A DNA stretch of 64,000 nt from Streptomyces albipurpureus (GTDB lineage Bacteria > Actinomycetota > Actinomycetes > Streptomycetales > Streptomycetaceae). The stretch covers positions 307,350-371,349 of the forward strand of contig NZ_JAMQAW010000006.1 in assembly GCF_023701525.1 (NCBI RefSeq). Reading direction: 5' to 3'. Under the pieces are notes generated by a model. That model was not told the origin of the DNA. It saw nothing but the letters and a program-made list of their open reading frames with translations, and did not search any database. Positions 1 through 7,991 of the stretch are shown here, one piece after another (within the stretch, counting starts at the first letter, position 1; every line of letters starts with the position of its first letter). The position numbers and the translations under genes are program-made.

Positions 1-61
1 GCACACCGGGGTCTCCCCCCAGGCCTACCGGGCGGCGTTCCGCTCCCCTGACTCCCGTTGA
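1..61 (+). CDS. C-terminal end of an AraC/GlxA-type regulator (partial)
   Basis: Reading from base 2 gives 19 residues ending in TGA at 59-61. They include TGVSPQAYRAAFR, which matches the usual end of the AraC-type DNA-binding domain (the second helix-turn-helix followed by TG-x-SP-x-x-YR). The rest of the gene lies before the window. A GC-rich hairpin follows the stop at once. The identification rests on this short tail alone. Confidence 0.6.
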   Translation, partial: HTGVSPQAYRAAFRSPDSR

Positions 62-65
62 CTGC

Positions 66-84
66 CCAGGCCCGGCGGGCCTGG
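66..84. terminator. GC-rich hairpin after the AraC-type gene
   Basis: A perfect 8-bp stem (CCAGGCCC with GGGCCTGG) and a 3-nt loop lie 5 bases after the stop codon. It sits between convergent genes and could serve both strands. There is no U-tract, as is usual in Streptomyces. Confidence 0.55.
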
Positions 85-146
85 TGCTCCGTTGTGGCCC
101 CAGGGGCCGCCCAGTCCGCCGAGCGGCAGTCCCGCCCCCGCCGAAC

Positions 147-2009
147 CTAGCCCTCCGCTGAGTCCCCACCCGGTGTCACGGCGGTGAGCACCCAGAGGCG
201 GTGGTCCCAGCCGATGTCACGGCGGTCCCGGGTGGTCAGCCCCGCACGCTCGACCAGTTCGTCCAACCGCTCGACCGAGCGCACCCCGGAGCCAAAGGCA
301 CACTTGAGGCGCAAGTGGTGGAGAGTCGCGTCGATGTCATCGGTGTCGGCGGCCGTGACCTGCTCCACCATGATCAATTCTCCGTCGCTGGAGAGCCCGG
401 CCGCCGCCTCGGTGAGCATCTGTACGGCGTCGTCGTCCGGCAGCCGGTCCAGCAGGTGGGAGACCAGCACGGTGTCACCACCGCGCGGCACCTGCCCGCT
501 CTGCGGCACCAAATCGACGCGTGGCAGCACATCGGTGTCCAGGATCTGCTCCTTGAGCAGCCGCAGTTGCGAGGGCACATCCGCGATCCGCACGGTGAGC
601 TCGGGGAACGCCTTGAGCAGGGCGTTGACCACCGAGCCCACACCATGGCCGGCCGCGGTCAGGGTGGTCACCGATGACCAGTCGTAGCCGCCGACCACTC
701 CGGGCGCGACCCAGAGGGTCTCCTCCTCGATCGCGGCGCGGGCGGAGTTCCCCAACCGGGCATCGTCACGCATCGCCTCGGCCAGGGGCTGCCCGGCGAG
801 GGTCCGATAGCCGGCGGCTCCCGTGCGGACCGTGTGCAGCAGCCCGGCGAGCGCGATGTCCATTGCCGCCTGCGCACCCGAGAGGTCGTACTCCTCGGCG
901 GAGTGGTCGTCCTCGACGAGTTCCTCACTGATCGCGGTGAGGTGGTAGCCGTTGTCTTCGAGGGCGAACACATCGATCGCCACCAGGTACGACATCAGTG
1001 CGGCCAGGGTCGAGGGGTCGGACGCACTGCGGCGCGCCAGTTCGTCGAGGTCGCGGACACCGCTGTGGATCAGATCGACCAGACCGAGGGTGACCGCCGT
1101 TCTGATCGCGTAGCCGGGTGCCAGATCGGTGAGGTCGTGCAGCCGGTCATGGGCGTCGTCTTCCTCGTCATGCTCATCGGCGGCTGAGTCCGCGCCCGGT
1201 GCGTGCGGGGTGCAGCGCCAGTATCCGGTGATGTGGGTGTGGTCGCGCGGCACCTGGCGGTCGGCCGAGAGATGACGGCGAATCCCCTTGAGCGCGCCCG
1301 CCTCACCGGCCGCCCAGACGAAGACCGTACCGGGCAGCCACTCCATGCCGCGGACAGCGTCCTCAAGCAGGTTGGTGGTACCGGCAGGTGCACCCTGGCG
1401 GGACAGCCAGGTGATCTCGGCGTCCGCCGCGGTCGGCAGTTCCTGGCGGTGACTGTCCTCGCCGACTTCGATCAGCACCCGGGCCCTGGTGCCCGCCGGC
1501 ATCTCCGCCAGCCATCGTCCGATCGCCGGCAGCGCCGTCTCATCGCCGATGGCGAGCAGCCAGTCGACCCCCGCCGGGTGGCTGTGCGACATCTTCGGAC
1601 CGGCGATCCAGGTGATGTCACCGGGCTTGGTCCGCTCGGCCCAGGACGAGGCGATGCCGCCCTCATGACGTACGAAGTCAAAATCGATCTCACCCGTTTG
1701 CGGGTCAAATCGAATGGGGGTGTAGTCCTTGGCGATCGGCCGGGCCTCAGCGGGCCAGTCCAGGCTGCTGATGTTCTGCCCCGGCAGCACCGGTTCGTTG
1801 TCGCCGTCGGCGAAGAAGAACTTCACATGGTCGTCAAAGCCCTCGGTGCGAAGCTGCGGAAGCTCCAGGCCGTTCTTCTGGAAGGCGTGGAGTTGCTCAC
1901 CGCCCAAGGTGACGCGTCGCATTCCCGGGGTGACATCAGTGACGCGCAGCACGGTCAGTTCCCTGAGCACGATGGGGAAGGTGACTACCGAACGAGGACT
2001 GCGGGACAT
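147..2009 (-). CDS. Siderophore-interacting (ferric reductase-like) protein fused to an O-methyltransferase-like domain
   Basis: 620 residues. Residues about 10-270 look like a siderophore-interacting protein (SIP): a flavin-binding barrel with KDYTPIRFD and an NAD(P)H-binding half ending GYWR. This family reduces ferric siderophores in the cytoplasm. A very acidic linker (about 274-290) leads to a helical dimerisation-like segment and a Rossmann-like methyltransferase domain (about 290-610). The SAM loop reads AAGHGVGS in place of the usual DxGxGxG, so methyl transfer may be impaired. AAGGAG lies 8 bases before the ATG. The gene faces away from the ABC transporter pair, with a 13-bp tandem repeat between them. 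The SIP call is firm; the function of the C-terminal half is inferred. Confidence 0.85.
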   Translation of the reverse strand: MSRSPRSVVTFPIVLRELTVLRVTDVTPGMRRVTLGGEQLHAFQKNGLELPQLRTEGFDDHVKFFFADGDNEPVLPGQNISSLDWPAEARPIAKDYTPIRFDPQTGEIDFDFVRHEGGIASSWAERTKPGDITWIAGPKMSHSHPAGVDWLLAIGDETALPAIGRWLAEMPAGTRARVLIEVGEDSHRQELPTAADAEITWLSRQGAPAGTTNLLEDAVRGMEWLPGTVFVWAAGEAGALKGIRRHLSADRQVPRDHTHITGYWRCTPHAPGADSAADEHDEEDDAHDRLHDLTDLAPGYAIRTAVTLGLVDLIHSGVRDLDELARRSASDPSTLAALMSYLVAIDVFALEDNGYHLTAISEELVEDDHSAEEYDLSGAQAAMDIALAGLLHTVRTGAAGYRTLAGQPLAEAMRDDARLGNSARAAIEEETLWVAPGVVGGYDWSSVTTLTAAGHGVGSVVNALLKAFPELTVRIADVPSQLRLLKEQILDTDVLPRVDLVPQSGQVPRGGDTVLVSHLLDRLPDDDAVQMLTEAAAGLSSDGELIMVEQVTAADTDDIDATLHHLRLKCAFGSGVRSVERLDELVERAGLTTRDRRDIGWDHRLWVLTAVTPGGDSAEG

Positions 2010-2419
2010 CGCTGCTGCTCCTTAACCGAGGGACCAGATCAGCCTAGGCGCCGATCGGTACGGCCGATCCAACCCGCAGACCCTGGCGTAGCACTGCGCG
2101 AACACATCCGCCGCTCGGCCCCCTGTCCCGCCGCTCGGGCCGGGCCCCTCCCCCACCTGATCCGGTACGAAATGCCGCCATGGGTCGCGAGATCGGAAAG
2201 GGCGGGCAGGCCCCACGTCCCGAGGCCAGGGGTGACTGACAGGGGTGACTGACAGGGGTGACTGACAGGGGTGACTGACAGGGCCCCTACAGCTTCGATC
2301 ACTCGCCCTCTGCCTTGGACCGCGGCTCGCCACGCGCTCCTACCGTGGCCGCTGAGCCACTTTGCCCCCGAGGACCCGAGCTCCCACTCCGGAACAGTCG
2401 ACGAGGACAGCAGCCACCT
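2010..2419. other. Divergent intergenic region
   Basis: The region separates the SIP fusion from the ABC exporter genes and must carry both promoters. It holds four copies of a 13-bp repeat (2228-2280). No convincing gene or clear -35/-10 pair was found. Confidence 0.5.
2228..2280. repeat. 13-bp tandem repeat, four copies
   Basis: The unit AGGGGTGACTGAC occurs four times back to back with no mismatch, followed by AGGGC. It lies between divergent genes. A 13-bp period is not a multiple of three and is near neither one nor two full helical turns. Confidence 0.9.
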
Positions 2420-4132
2420 GTGATATCCCGCGTATTCAACTCATTCCACCGATATCGCTCCTCCTCCCCCGCGTCCCGGTTGCTCTGGCAATCCGTTGTC
2501 CAGGCCCGTGCGTTCATCCTGCGGTCCGTCATCTGGGCCACCGTGCGCCAGTGCGCTTTCCTCGCCATGCCCTGGGTCCTCGGCCGGGCGATCGATGCGG
2601 GAGTGAAGCAGGGGTCGCCGACCGGGACCGCGGGATACGCCGGTGTGTTCGTGCTGATCGCGGCGGTCGAGTACGCCGGGATACGCGGTTGGCAGCTGTG
2701 GACCACCCTCGCCGACGCCCACACCGGGGCCTGGCTGCGTACCCGACTGCTACGGGCGATCCTGGCCATCGACACCGACGTCATGCAGCGTCGCGCCGGC
2801 AGTTTCGGCGATCTCACCACCCGCGCCACCCGAGACACCGACGCCATCGTGGTGTGGGTGCACGGGCTGACGGCGTGGGTGGTCATCGCGCTGACCGGGG
2901 TGGTTCTGGTGCCGGCGATCGGTGCGCTCGATCCGCTGCTGTTGCTGGTCGCCGCGCTGACCGTACCCGTACTGCTGGTGGTCAACCGGCTGTTCCCGCC
3001 GCTGTTCAGTCGCCGGGCCGAGGAACTCTCCGAGGCTCATGGCAGGCGCAGTGCCGCCGCGGAGGAGTTGCTGTCCGCGCTGCTGTCGCTCCGGGGAGTG
3101 GGCGCGGACCGGCTGATGGTCGAGCGTCACCACCAGCACAGCGCCAAGGTCACCGCGCACACCATGCGGCTGGCCTCGGTGGGCTCGGTCTGGGAGGCAA
3201 CGGCGTCCGTCGTGCCGCTGCTCGCCGTTGCCACGGGCCTCCTGGCGGGCGGGCATGCGGTGGTCGACGGGCGGATCACCGTCGGCGCGCTGACCACGTT
3301 CGTCCTGTGGATGGGCACGGTCTCCCTCGCCATCAATGTGCTGATCGCCCGGCTCGGGGACCGTACGGAGGCACGCGTCGCGGCCGTACGCATCGCCGAG
3401 ATCCTGGCACTGGCGCCCGCGCGGAAACCCGCGTCATCCGGGGGAACGGAACAGGGAGTCACCGCCCACCGAGGGGATCTACGGGTCACCGCGCTGACCG
3501 TGAGCAGAGAAGGACGCGCTCCCCTGGGGCCACTGGATGTGACCGCGGCTCCCGGTGAGTGGGTCGTCCTCACCGGGGCCACCGGCTCCGGCAAAAGCAC
3601 TCTGCTACGGGCGATCGCCCAACTCGTCCCCGCTTCGGGCACGGTCGAGGTGGCAGGCGTACGCCTGGATGGACTGGCTGCGGACGAGGTCTTTCGCACC
3701 ATCGGCTTCGTCCCGGAGGGGCCGCTGCTGCTCCATGGCACCATCACCGAGAATCTGCTGCTCAGCGGGGACCGCCCTCCGGCTCAGGTGGAGTCGGCGG
3801 TGCGCGTCGCCGGATTGGATCTGGCGCTGGCCGGGCTGGCCGATGGGCTCGACACCCAGGTCGGCGAGCGCGGTGGGGCGCTTTCGGGCGGTCAGCGTCA
3901 GTTGATCACCTTGGCTCGGGCGCTGCTGCGCGACGCCCCCGTACTCCTGCTCGACGATGTCACCTCGGCACTCGACGCCGGAACGGAGGCGCAGGTGCTG
4001 GAGCGACTGCGCCGCGCCACCGCCGATCGCGTGGTCGTCTTCGCCACTCATTCGCCCGCCGTCCGTGCACTGGCCGACCGCGAAGTCGTCCTCGCCGACG
4101 GCATCCTGGACCGGGGGTCCCTCCATGTCTGA
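2420..4132 (+). CDS. Half-size ABC transporter, first of a heterodimeric pair
   Basis: About 570 residues from the GTG used here; the frame is open further upstream (a TTG at 2315 is possible), so the start is uncertain. A six-helix exporter-fold membrane domain is followed by an ATPase domain with Walker A GATGSGKST, signature LSGGQRQ, and Walker B VLLLDDVTSALD. The catalytic glutamate after Walker B is replaced by Asp, while the H-loop (ATHSP) is kept. The next gene overlaps by 8 bases. Beside a SIP reductase and a Fe-siderophore operon, an IrtAB/YbtPQ-like role in siderophore transport is plausible, but export of a peptide is equally possible. Confidence 0.85.
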   Translation: MISRVFNSFHRYRSSSPASRLLWQSVVQARAFILRSVIWATVRQCAFLAMPWVLGRAIDAGVKQGSPTGTAGYAGVFVLIAAVEYAGIRGWQLWTTLADAHTGAWLRTRLLRAILAIDTDVMQRRAGSFGDLTTRATRDTDAIVVWVHGLTAWVVIALTGVVLVPAIGALDPLLLLVAALTVPVLLVVNRLFPPLFSRRAEELSEAHGRRSAAAEELLSALLSLRGVGADRLMVERHHQHSAKVTAHTMRLASVGSVWEATASVVPLLAVATGLLAGGHAVVDGRITVGALTTFVLWMGTVSLAINVLIARLGDRTEARVAAVRIAEILALAPARKPASSGGTEQGVTAHRGDLRVTALTVSREGRAPLGPLDVTAAPGEWVVLTGATGSGKSTLLRAIAQLVPASGTVEVAGVRLDGLAADEVFRTIGFVPEGPLLLHGTITENLLLSGDRPPAQVESAVRVAGLDLALAGLADGLDTQVGERGGALSGGQRQLITLARALLRDAPVLLLDDVTSALDAGTEAQVLERLRRATADRVVVFATHSPAVRALADREVVLADGILDRGSLHV

Positions 4133-6050
4133 AACACAGCCCGGATCTCCCCGCCTACCCGATACGCGTCCCGGATCTCCCCGCCTACCCGAAACCCGTC
4201 CCGGATCTCCCTGCCCGCCTGATACGTATCCCGGGAGCCCGTCCAGCTCTGCTGTGGGGCCCGGGGGACACAACGCGTCCGACACGGCCCACCCCAGGGC
4301 CCACCACGTGTCCAAGGCGGTTCCCGAGGGTCACACCGCGTCCAAGACCGGCGCACCGCCCGCGCCCTTCGCCCTTGGTGACCTCCCTGACCAGCGGGCC
4401 GTCTTCCGCCGTGCCGCACCCTTTCTCAGCGGGCATCGAACGGCGCTGGCGGCTGCCATCGCGCTGACGCTCGCCGGTGCTGGACTGGCCGTAGCCGTGA
4501 CGGCGGCCATCGGGCGGCTGGTGGATGCGGCGGGCGACGGTGAACGGGCCGGTCTGATCCGGTGGGTGGTGGTGTTGTTCGCGCTGGTCGCCGCCAGCGG
4601 GGTACTGACCTGGTTGTCCCGCTACTGGCTGATCCGGGTCGGCGAGCATGTCCTGGCGGGGATGCGGGAGCGGGCAACGGCCGCGGTGGGGGCCGCCCCG
4701 TTGCGTTTTGTCGAGTCCCATCGCCGCGGTGAGCTGCTGCGCAGACTGACCGGGGAGATCAACGGGTTGGGGTACTTCGTCGGTACGACCCTGCCCGATC
4801 TGGTGGCTGCGGTCGCGGTGCTGGCCTTCACCGTGGTGATGCTGGCCGTGTACTCCTGGCTGCTGATCCTGGGGTTGCTGGTGGTGTTCGTCCCGGTGGC
4901 CACCGTGATCGTGCGGGGCTTTCACCGGCGGGCCGGACCCGCGTACGCGGAGGTGGCGGCGGCCGAGGCGGCGGTGGCGGCGAGTTTCTCCGAGTCGTTG
5001 CCCGCACAGGAGCAGTTGCGGATCAGCGGAGCTGTACCGCGCTGGTTGGAGCGGTTCGGCCGGAACAACGATCGTCTTCTCGACGCCCAGACCGTACAGA
5101 TACGGACCGAGCTCAGGCTCGATCGGCTCGCCCTGCTCCAGGCCGGCTGTGTGGGTGGTCTGCTGGTGCTGAGTGCGGTGTTGGTGGGGCGCAATGCGCT
5201 GACTGTGGGTACGGCCGTGGTGTTCGTACTGGCCACCCGGGACATCTTCCATCGCTTTGAGAGCGTTGCGGCGGCGATCGGCGATGCTCGCGAGGCGCAT
5301 GTGCAGTTGGCCAGGCTGCTGGATCTGATCCGCGCGACCGAGCAGCCGCAACCGGCTACCGACTCCCCCCAGCCACCCGCGCGAGGCGTGCTCACCCTGG
5401 CCGGAGTCGGCTTCGGCTACTCCCAGGGCCAACCGGTCGTTCAGGGGCTGTCGTTGGCCATCGAGAGCGGTGAACGTCTGGTGATCGCCGGTGAGACGGG
5501 CTCGGGCAAGTCCACCCTCGGCAAGCTGCTGGCCGGCCTCTACCACCCTGACCAGGGCACGGTCAGCTTTGCCGGGCACGATCTGAGCTGTCTGAGCGCT
5601 GAGCGGCTACGGGCCAGGATTGTGCTGGTGCCTCAGGAAGTGGCGTTGGTGGAGGGTTCGCTGGCCGAGAATCTGGCGCTGGTGTCCAGCCGACCGGATC
5701 AGCCGCGGATCGAGGAGACCATCGAACGGCTGGGGCTCTCGGAGTGGGTGGCCTCACTACCGGATGGTCTGGCGACCCCGGTGGGCACGCACACCCTCTC
5801 CGCCGGCGAGTGTCAACTGGTGGCGATCGCTCGGGCGGTGCTGGCCGATCCGGCGGTGCTGATCCTCGATGAGGCCACGGCCGGGGTCGACCATCAGACG
5901 GCCGGGCGGATCGAGGAGGCCCTGTCGGTGGCCGCGGACGACCGTACGCTCATAGTGATCGCCCACCGTGCGGACACCATCGGCCGGGGACGGCTGCTGC
6001 TGTCGATGCCGGAGGGCCGGGTGACGGAGATCGTCGGTCCGCGTTCCTGA
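4125..6050 (+). CDS. Half-size ABC transporter, second of the pair, with a repeat-bearing N-terminal tail
   Basis: 641 residues. The ATG overlaps the stop of the previous gene by 8 bases, so translation is probably coupled. The frame is open 56 codons further upstream, but that part lies inside the first ATPase. Residues 6-40 are a 10-residue repeat (PGSPRLPDTR and variants), followed by a low-complexity tail to about residue 85. The exporter-fold membrane domain and ATPase come after. Walker A is GETGSGKST and Walker B LILDEATAGVD has the catalytic glutamate, but the signature is LSAGECQ, not LSGGQ. This complements the defect in its partner. A strong hairpin follows the stop. Confidence 0.88.
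   Translation: MSETQPGSPRLPDTRPGSPRLPETRPGSPCPPDTYPGSPSSSAVGPGGHNASDTAHPRAHHVSKAVPEGHTASKTGAPPAPFALGDLPDQRAVFRRAAPFLSGHRTALAAAIALTLAGAGLAVAVTAAIGRLVDAAGDGERAGLIRWVVVLFALVAASGVLTWLSRYWLIRVGEHVLAGMRERATAAVGAAPLRFVESHRRGELLRRLTGEINGLGYFVGTTLPDLVAAVAVLAFTVVMLAVYSWLLILGLLVVFVPVATVIVRGFHRRAGPAYAEVAAAEAAVAASFSESLPAQEQLRISGAVPRWLERFGRNNDRLLDAQTVQIRTELRLDRLALLQAGCVGGLLVLSAVLVGRNALTVGTAVVFVLATRDIFHRFESVAAAIGDAREAHVQLARLLDLIRATEQPQPATDSPQPPARGVLTLAGVGFGYSQGQPVVQGLSLAIESGERLVIAGETGSGKSTLGKLLAGLYHPDQGTVSFAGHDLSCLSAERLRARIVLVPQEVALVEGSLAENLALVSSRPDQPRIEETIERLGLSEWVASLPDGLATPVGTHTLSAGECQLVAIARAVLADPAVLILDEATAGVDHQTAGRIEEALSVAADDRTLIVIAHRADTIGRGRLLLSMPEGRVTEIVGPRS
4141..4236 (+). repeat. 30-bp in-frame tandem repeat, three copies and a partial fourth
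   Basis: Units at 4141-4170, 4171-4200 and 4201-4230 begin CCGGATCTCC and encode a 10-residue Pro/Arg-rich motif. A fourth copy is only partly conserved. The third copy has diverged most. Confidence 0.9.
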
Positions 6051-6076
6051 GCACGCTGTGCCCCGGTGGTACGCAC

Positions 6077-6115
6077 AAGGGGCGTCCCGAACCGCTCGGT
6101 TCGGGACGCCCCCTT
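6077..6115. terminator. Bidirectional terminator between the ABC pair and the siderophore-binding lipoprotein gene
   Basis: A stem of about 17 bp (AAGGGGCGTCCCGAACC with its complement, one bulged C) has a 4-nt loop GCTC. It lies 27 bases after one stop and 15 before the other, between convergent genes. Confidence 0.85.
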
Positions 6116-6129
6116 CGTATAGCCGCGCT

Positions 6130-7185
6130 CTACTTCCCCGCGGCGGCCTTGACCAGGATCGGGGTCAGCTCCTCCACCACCCAGGAGGCACTGAGGGCGT
6201 CCGGGTAGGCGATGGAAGACGCCAGGTTGTTCTCCGAGGGGATCACCGCGAAGTTCTTCTTCTTCACCACGTTCAGGGACTGGAAGAGCTTGTTGGTCTC
6301 CAGCTCCGAGGCATTGAGCAGGCCCTCGTCACCGAACGGGTAGGTCATCAGCAGGATGTCCGCCTCCAGCTCATCGAGCTTCTCCAGGCTCACACCGTTC
6401 TTCTTGGCGGAGTAGTCCTTCGCCTTCGCGGTCTTGCGCAGACCGAGCTGCTCGAAGATGGTCGCGTCCTGGTCGGCGTAGGACATAAAGGTGATCTGCT
6501 CGGGGTGGACGACGCTGTAGGTGTACTCCTTGCCCTTCAGCTGGGGGTTGGCCGCGGCGGCGTCGGCGATGGCCTTCTCGTTGGCGGCGATCACCTCGTC
6601 GGCCTTCGCCGTGAGACCGAGCGCCTTGGCCGCGGTCTTGAGGCGGTTCTGCCAGGTCAGGGTGTCGGCGTCCTTCTTGTCGGCGAAGGTGACGACCGGG
6701 GCGATCGGGTCCAGCTTGGCGTAGGCGGCGTCCATGTCCCAGGTGTTCATGCCGAGGATGACATCCGGTGCCTCGGCGGCGATGGCCTCGTAGTCGAGTC
6801 CGTCGGAGTCGTCGAACGTCTTCAGCTTGCCGATGCCCAGCTTGTCCAGCGCCCGCTGCTTGTACTCGGCGACCTTGCCGCCGTCTTCGGTGTCCGGGGT
6901 GATGACCGGTTCGAGTCCGAGCGCCAGCGCGATGGCGGTGTCGCCGTCGGAGACGGTGGCCACCTTGACCGGCTTCTTCCCGACCTTGGTGGTGCCCCAG
7001 GCGTTGGTGAGGTCGACCGGGAACTGCCCGGAGTCGGCGGCGGCCTTCTTGTCCCCGGCCGAGTCGGCCTTGTCGGAGCTGTCACTTGAGCCACAGGCGG
7101 TGACCAGGCTGAGGCAGGCGGCGGAGGCGAGAAGCACGCGTGCCGTGCCACGACGGACCGAACGGTGGTGGGTGGGGCGGTTCAT
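6130..7185 (-). CDS. Fe-siderophore ABC transporter substrate-binding lipoprotein
   Basis: 351 residues from an ATG preceded by AGGAG. The N-terminus is a lipoprotein signal (RRGTAR, hydrophobic run, then LVTAC as lipobox), followed by a Ser/Asp/Lys-rich linker. The rest is a periplasmic-binding fold of the FecB/FhuD class, with VATVSDGDTAIALALGLEP near the start and a conserved middle around APDVILGMNTWD. It should bind a ferric siderophore outside the membrane and deliver it to the permeases encoded upstream. It is the last gene of a four-gene operon and starts 2 bases after the ATPase stop. Confidence 0.93.
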   Translation of the reverse strand: MNRPTHHRSVRRGTARVLLASAACLSLVTACGSSDSSDKADSAGDKKAAADSGQFPVDLTNAWGTTKVGKKPVKVATVSDGDTAIALALGLEPVITPDTEDGGKVAEYKQRALDKLGIGKLKTFDDSDGLDYEAIAAEAPDVILGMNTWDMDAAYAKLDPIAPVVTFADKKDADTLTWQNRLKTAAKALGLTAKADEVIAANEKAIADAAAANPQLKGKEYTYSVVHPEQITFMSYADQDATIFEQLGLRKTAKAKDYSAKKNGVSLEKLDELEADILLMTYPFGDEGLLNASELETNKLFQSLNVVKKKNFAVIPSENNLASSIAYPDALSASWVVEELTPILVKAAAGK

Positions 7186-7187
7186 TC

Positions 7188-7991
7188 CTACTTCTCCTGG
7201 GTGAGGTCGCGCCGGCCCAGGGGAAAGATCTGGGGCCTGGCAGTGCGGGGATGAGGGACGACGATGCACTCCAGTCCGAACACGTCGGCGACGGTCTGCT
7301 CGGTGAGTACTTCGTCGGGGGTGCCCTGGCGGACGATGGAACCGCCGCGCATGGCGATGATCGAAGAGGCGTAGAGAGCGGCCTGGTTGAGGTCGTGCGA
7401 GACAAGGACGATCGTCTTGCCGGTCTGCTCATTGAGATCGGCGAGCAGATCCATGACCTCGATCTGGTGGGCGATGTCCAGATAGGTGGTGGGCTCGTCG
7501 AGCAGCAGGGTGGGGGTGTCCTGGGCCAGCGCGAGCGCGATCCACACCCGCTGGCGCTGTCCACCGGAGAGTTGGTCGACGGGCCGGTCGACGAGTTCGG
7601 CGGTGCCGGTGGCCATCAGTGCCTCGACGATGACCACCTCATCGGCTTCGGTACGCCGCTGGCCGAACTGCCGGTGCGGATGCCGCCCCCGCCAGACCAG
7701 GTCCCCCACCGTGATGCTCTCCGGAGCGATCGGTGACTGCGGCAGGATGCCGAGCCGGCGGGCCACCTGGCGGGTGGGAAGGGAGTGGATGTCGGTGCCT
7801 TCGAGGAGGACCGAGCCGGCGGCGATGGGCAGCAGCCGGGCGATCGACTTCAGCAGCGTGGACTTGCCGCAGGCGTTGGGGCCGACCAGGGCGGTGATCC
7901 TGCCGGCTTCGATGGCGACGGAGAGCTCATCGATGATCAACGACTTGCCATAGCCGGTGCTGATGGCACGGGCTTCGATCTGATGGGTCAT
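7188..7991 (-). CDS. Fe-siderophore ABC transporter ATP-binding protein
   Basis: 267 residues, the usual length of FecE/FepC-type ATPases. Walker A GPNACGKST, Q-loop GILPQSP, signature LSGGQRQR, Walker B LLLDEPTTYLD and H-loop VSHDLNQA are all intact. It powers ferric-siderophore import with the two permeases. The ATG overlaps the stop of the preceding permease by 4 bases. Confidence 0.95.
   Translation of the reverse strand: MTHQIEARAISTGYGKSLIIDELSVAIEAGRITALVGPNACGKSTLLKSIARLLPIAAGSVLLEGTDIHSLPTRQVARRLGILPQSPIAPESITVGDLVWRGRHPHRQFGQRRTEADEVVIVEALMATGTAELVDRPVDQLSGGQRQRVWIALALAQDTPTLLLDEPTTYLDIAHQIEVMDLLADLNEQTGKTIVLVSHDLNQAALYASSIIAMRGGSIVRQGTPDEVLTEQTVADVFGLECIVVPHPRTARPQIFPLGRRDLTQEK

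Noticed and set aside
2022..2080. Possible iron box upstream of the SIP fusion gene
   Set aside because: The best minus-strand alignment gives only about 10 of 19 matches and no inverted repeat.
4141..4236. Repeats considered as a CRISPR array
   Set aside because: The 30-bp units are contiguous, with no spacers, and lie in frame in a coding sequence.
4185..5579. 464-codon minus-strand frame opposite the second ABC transporter
   Set aside because: It is a high-GC shadow of the real gene with Gln/His/Arg-rich composition and no family motif.
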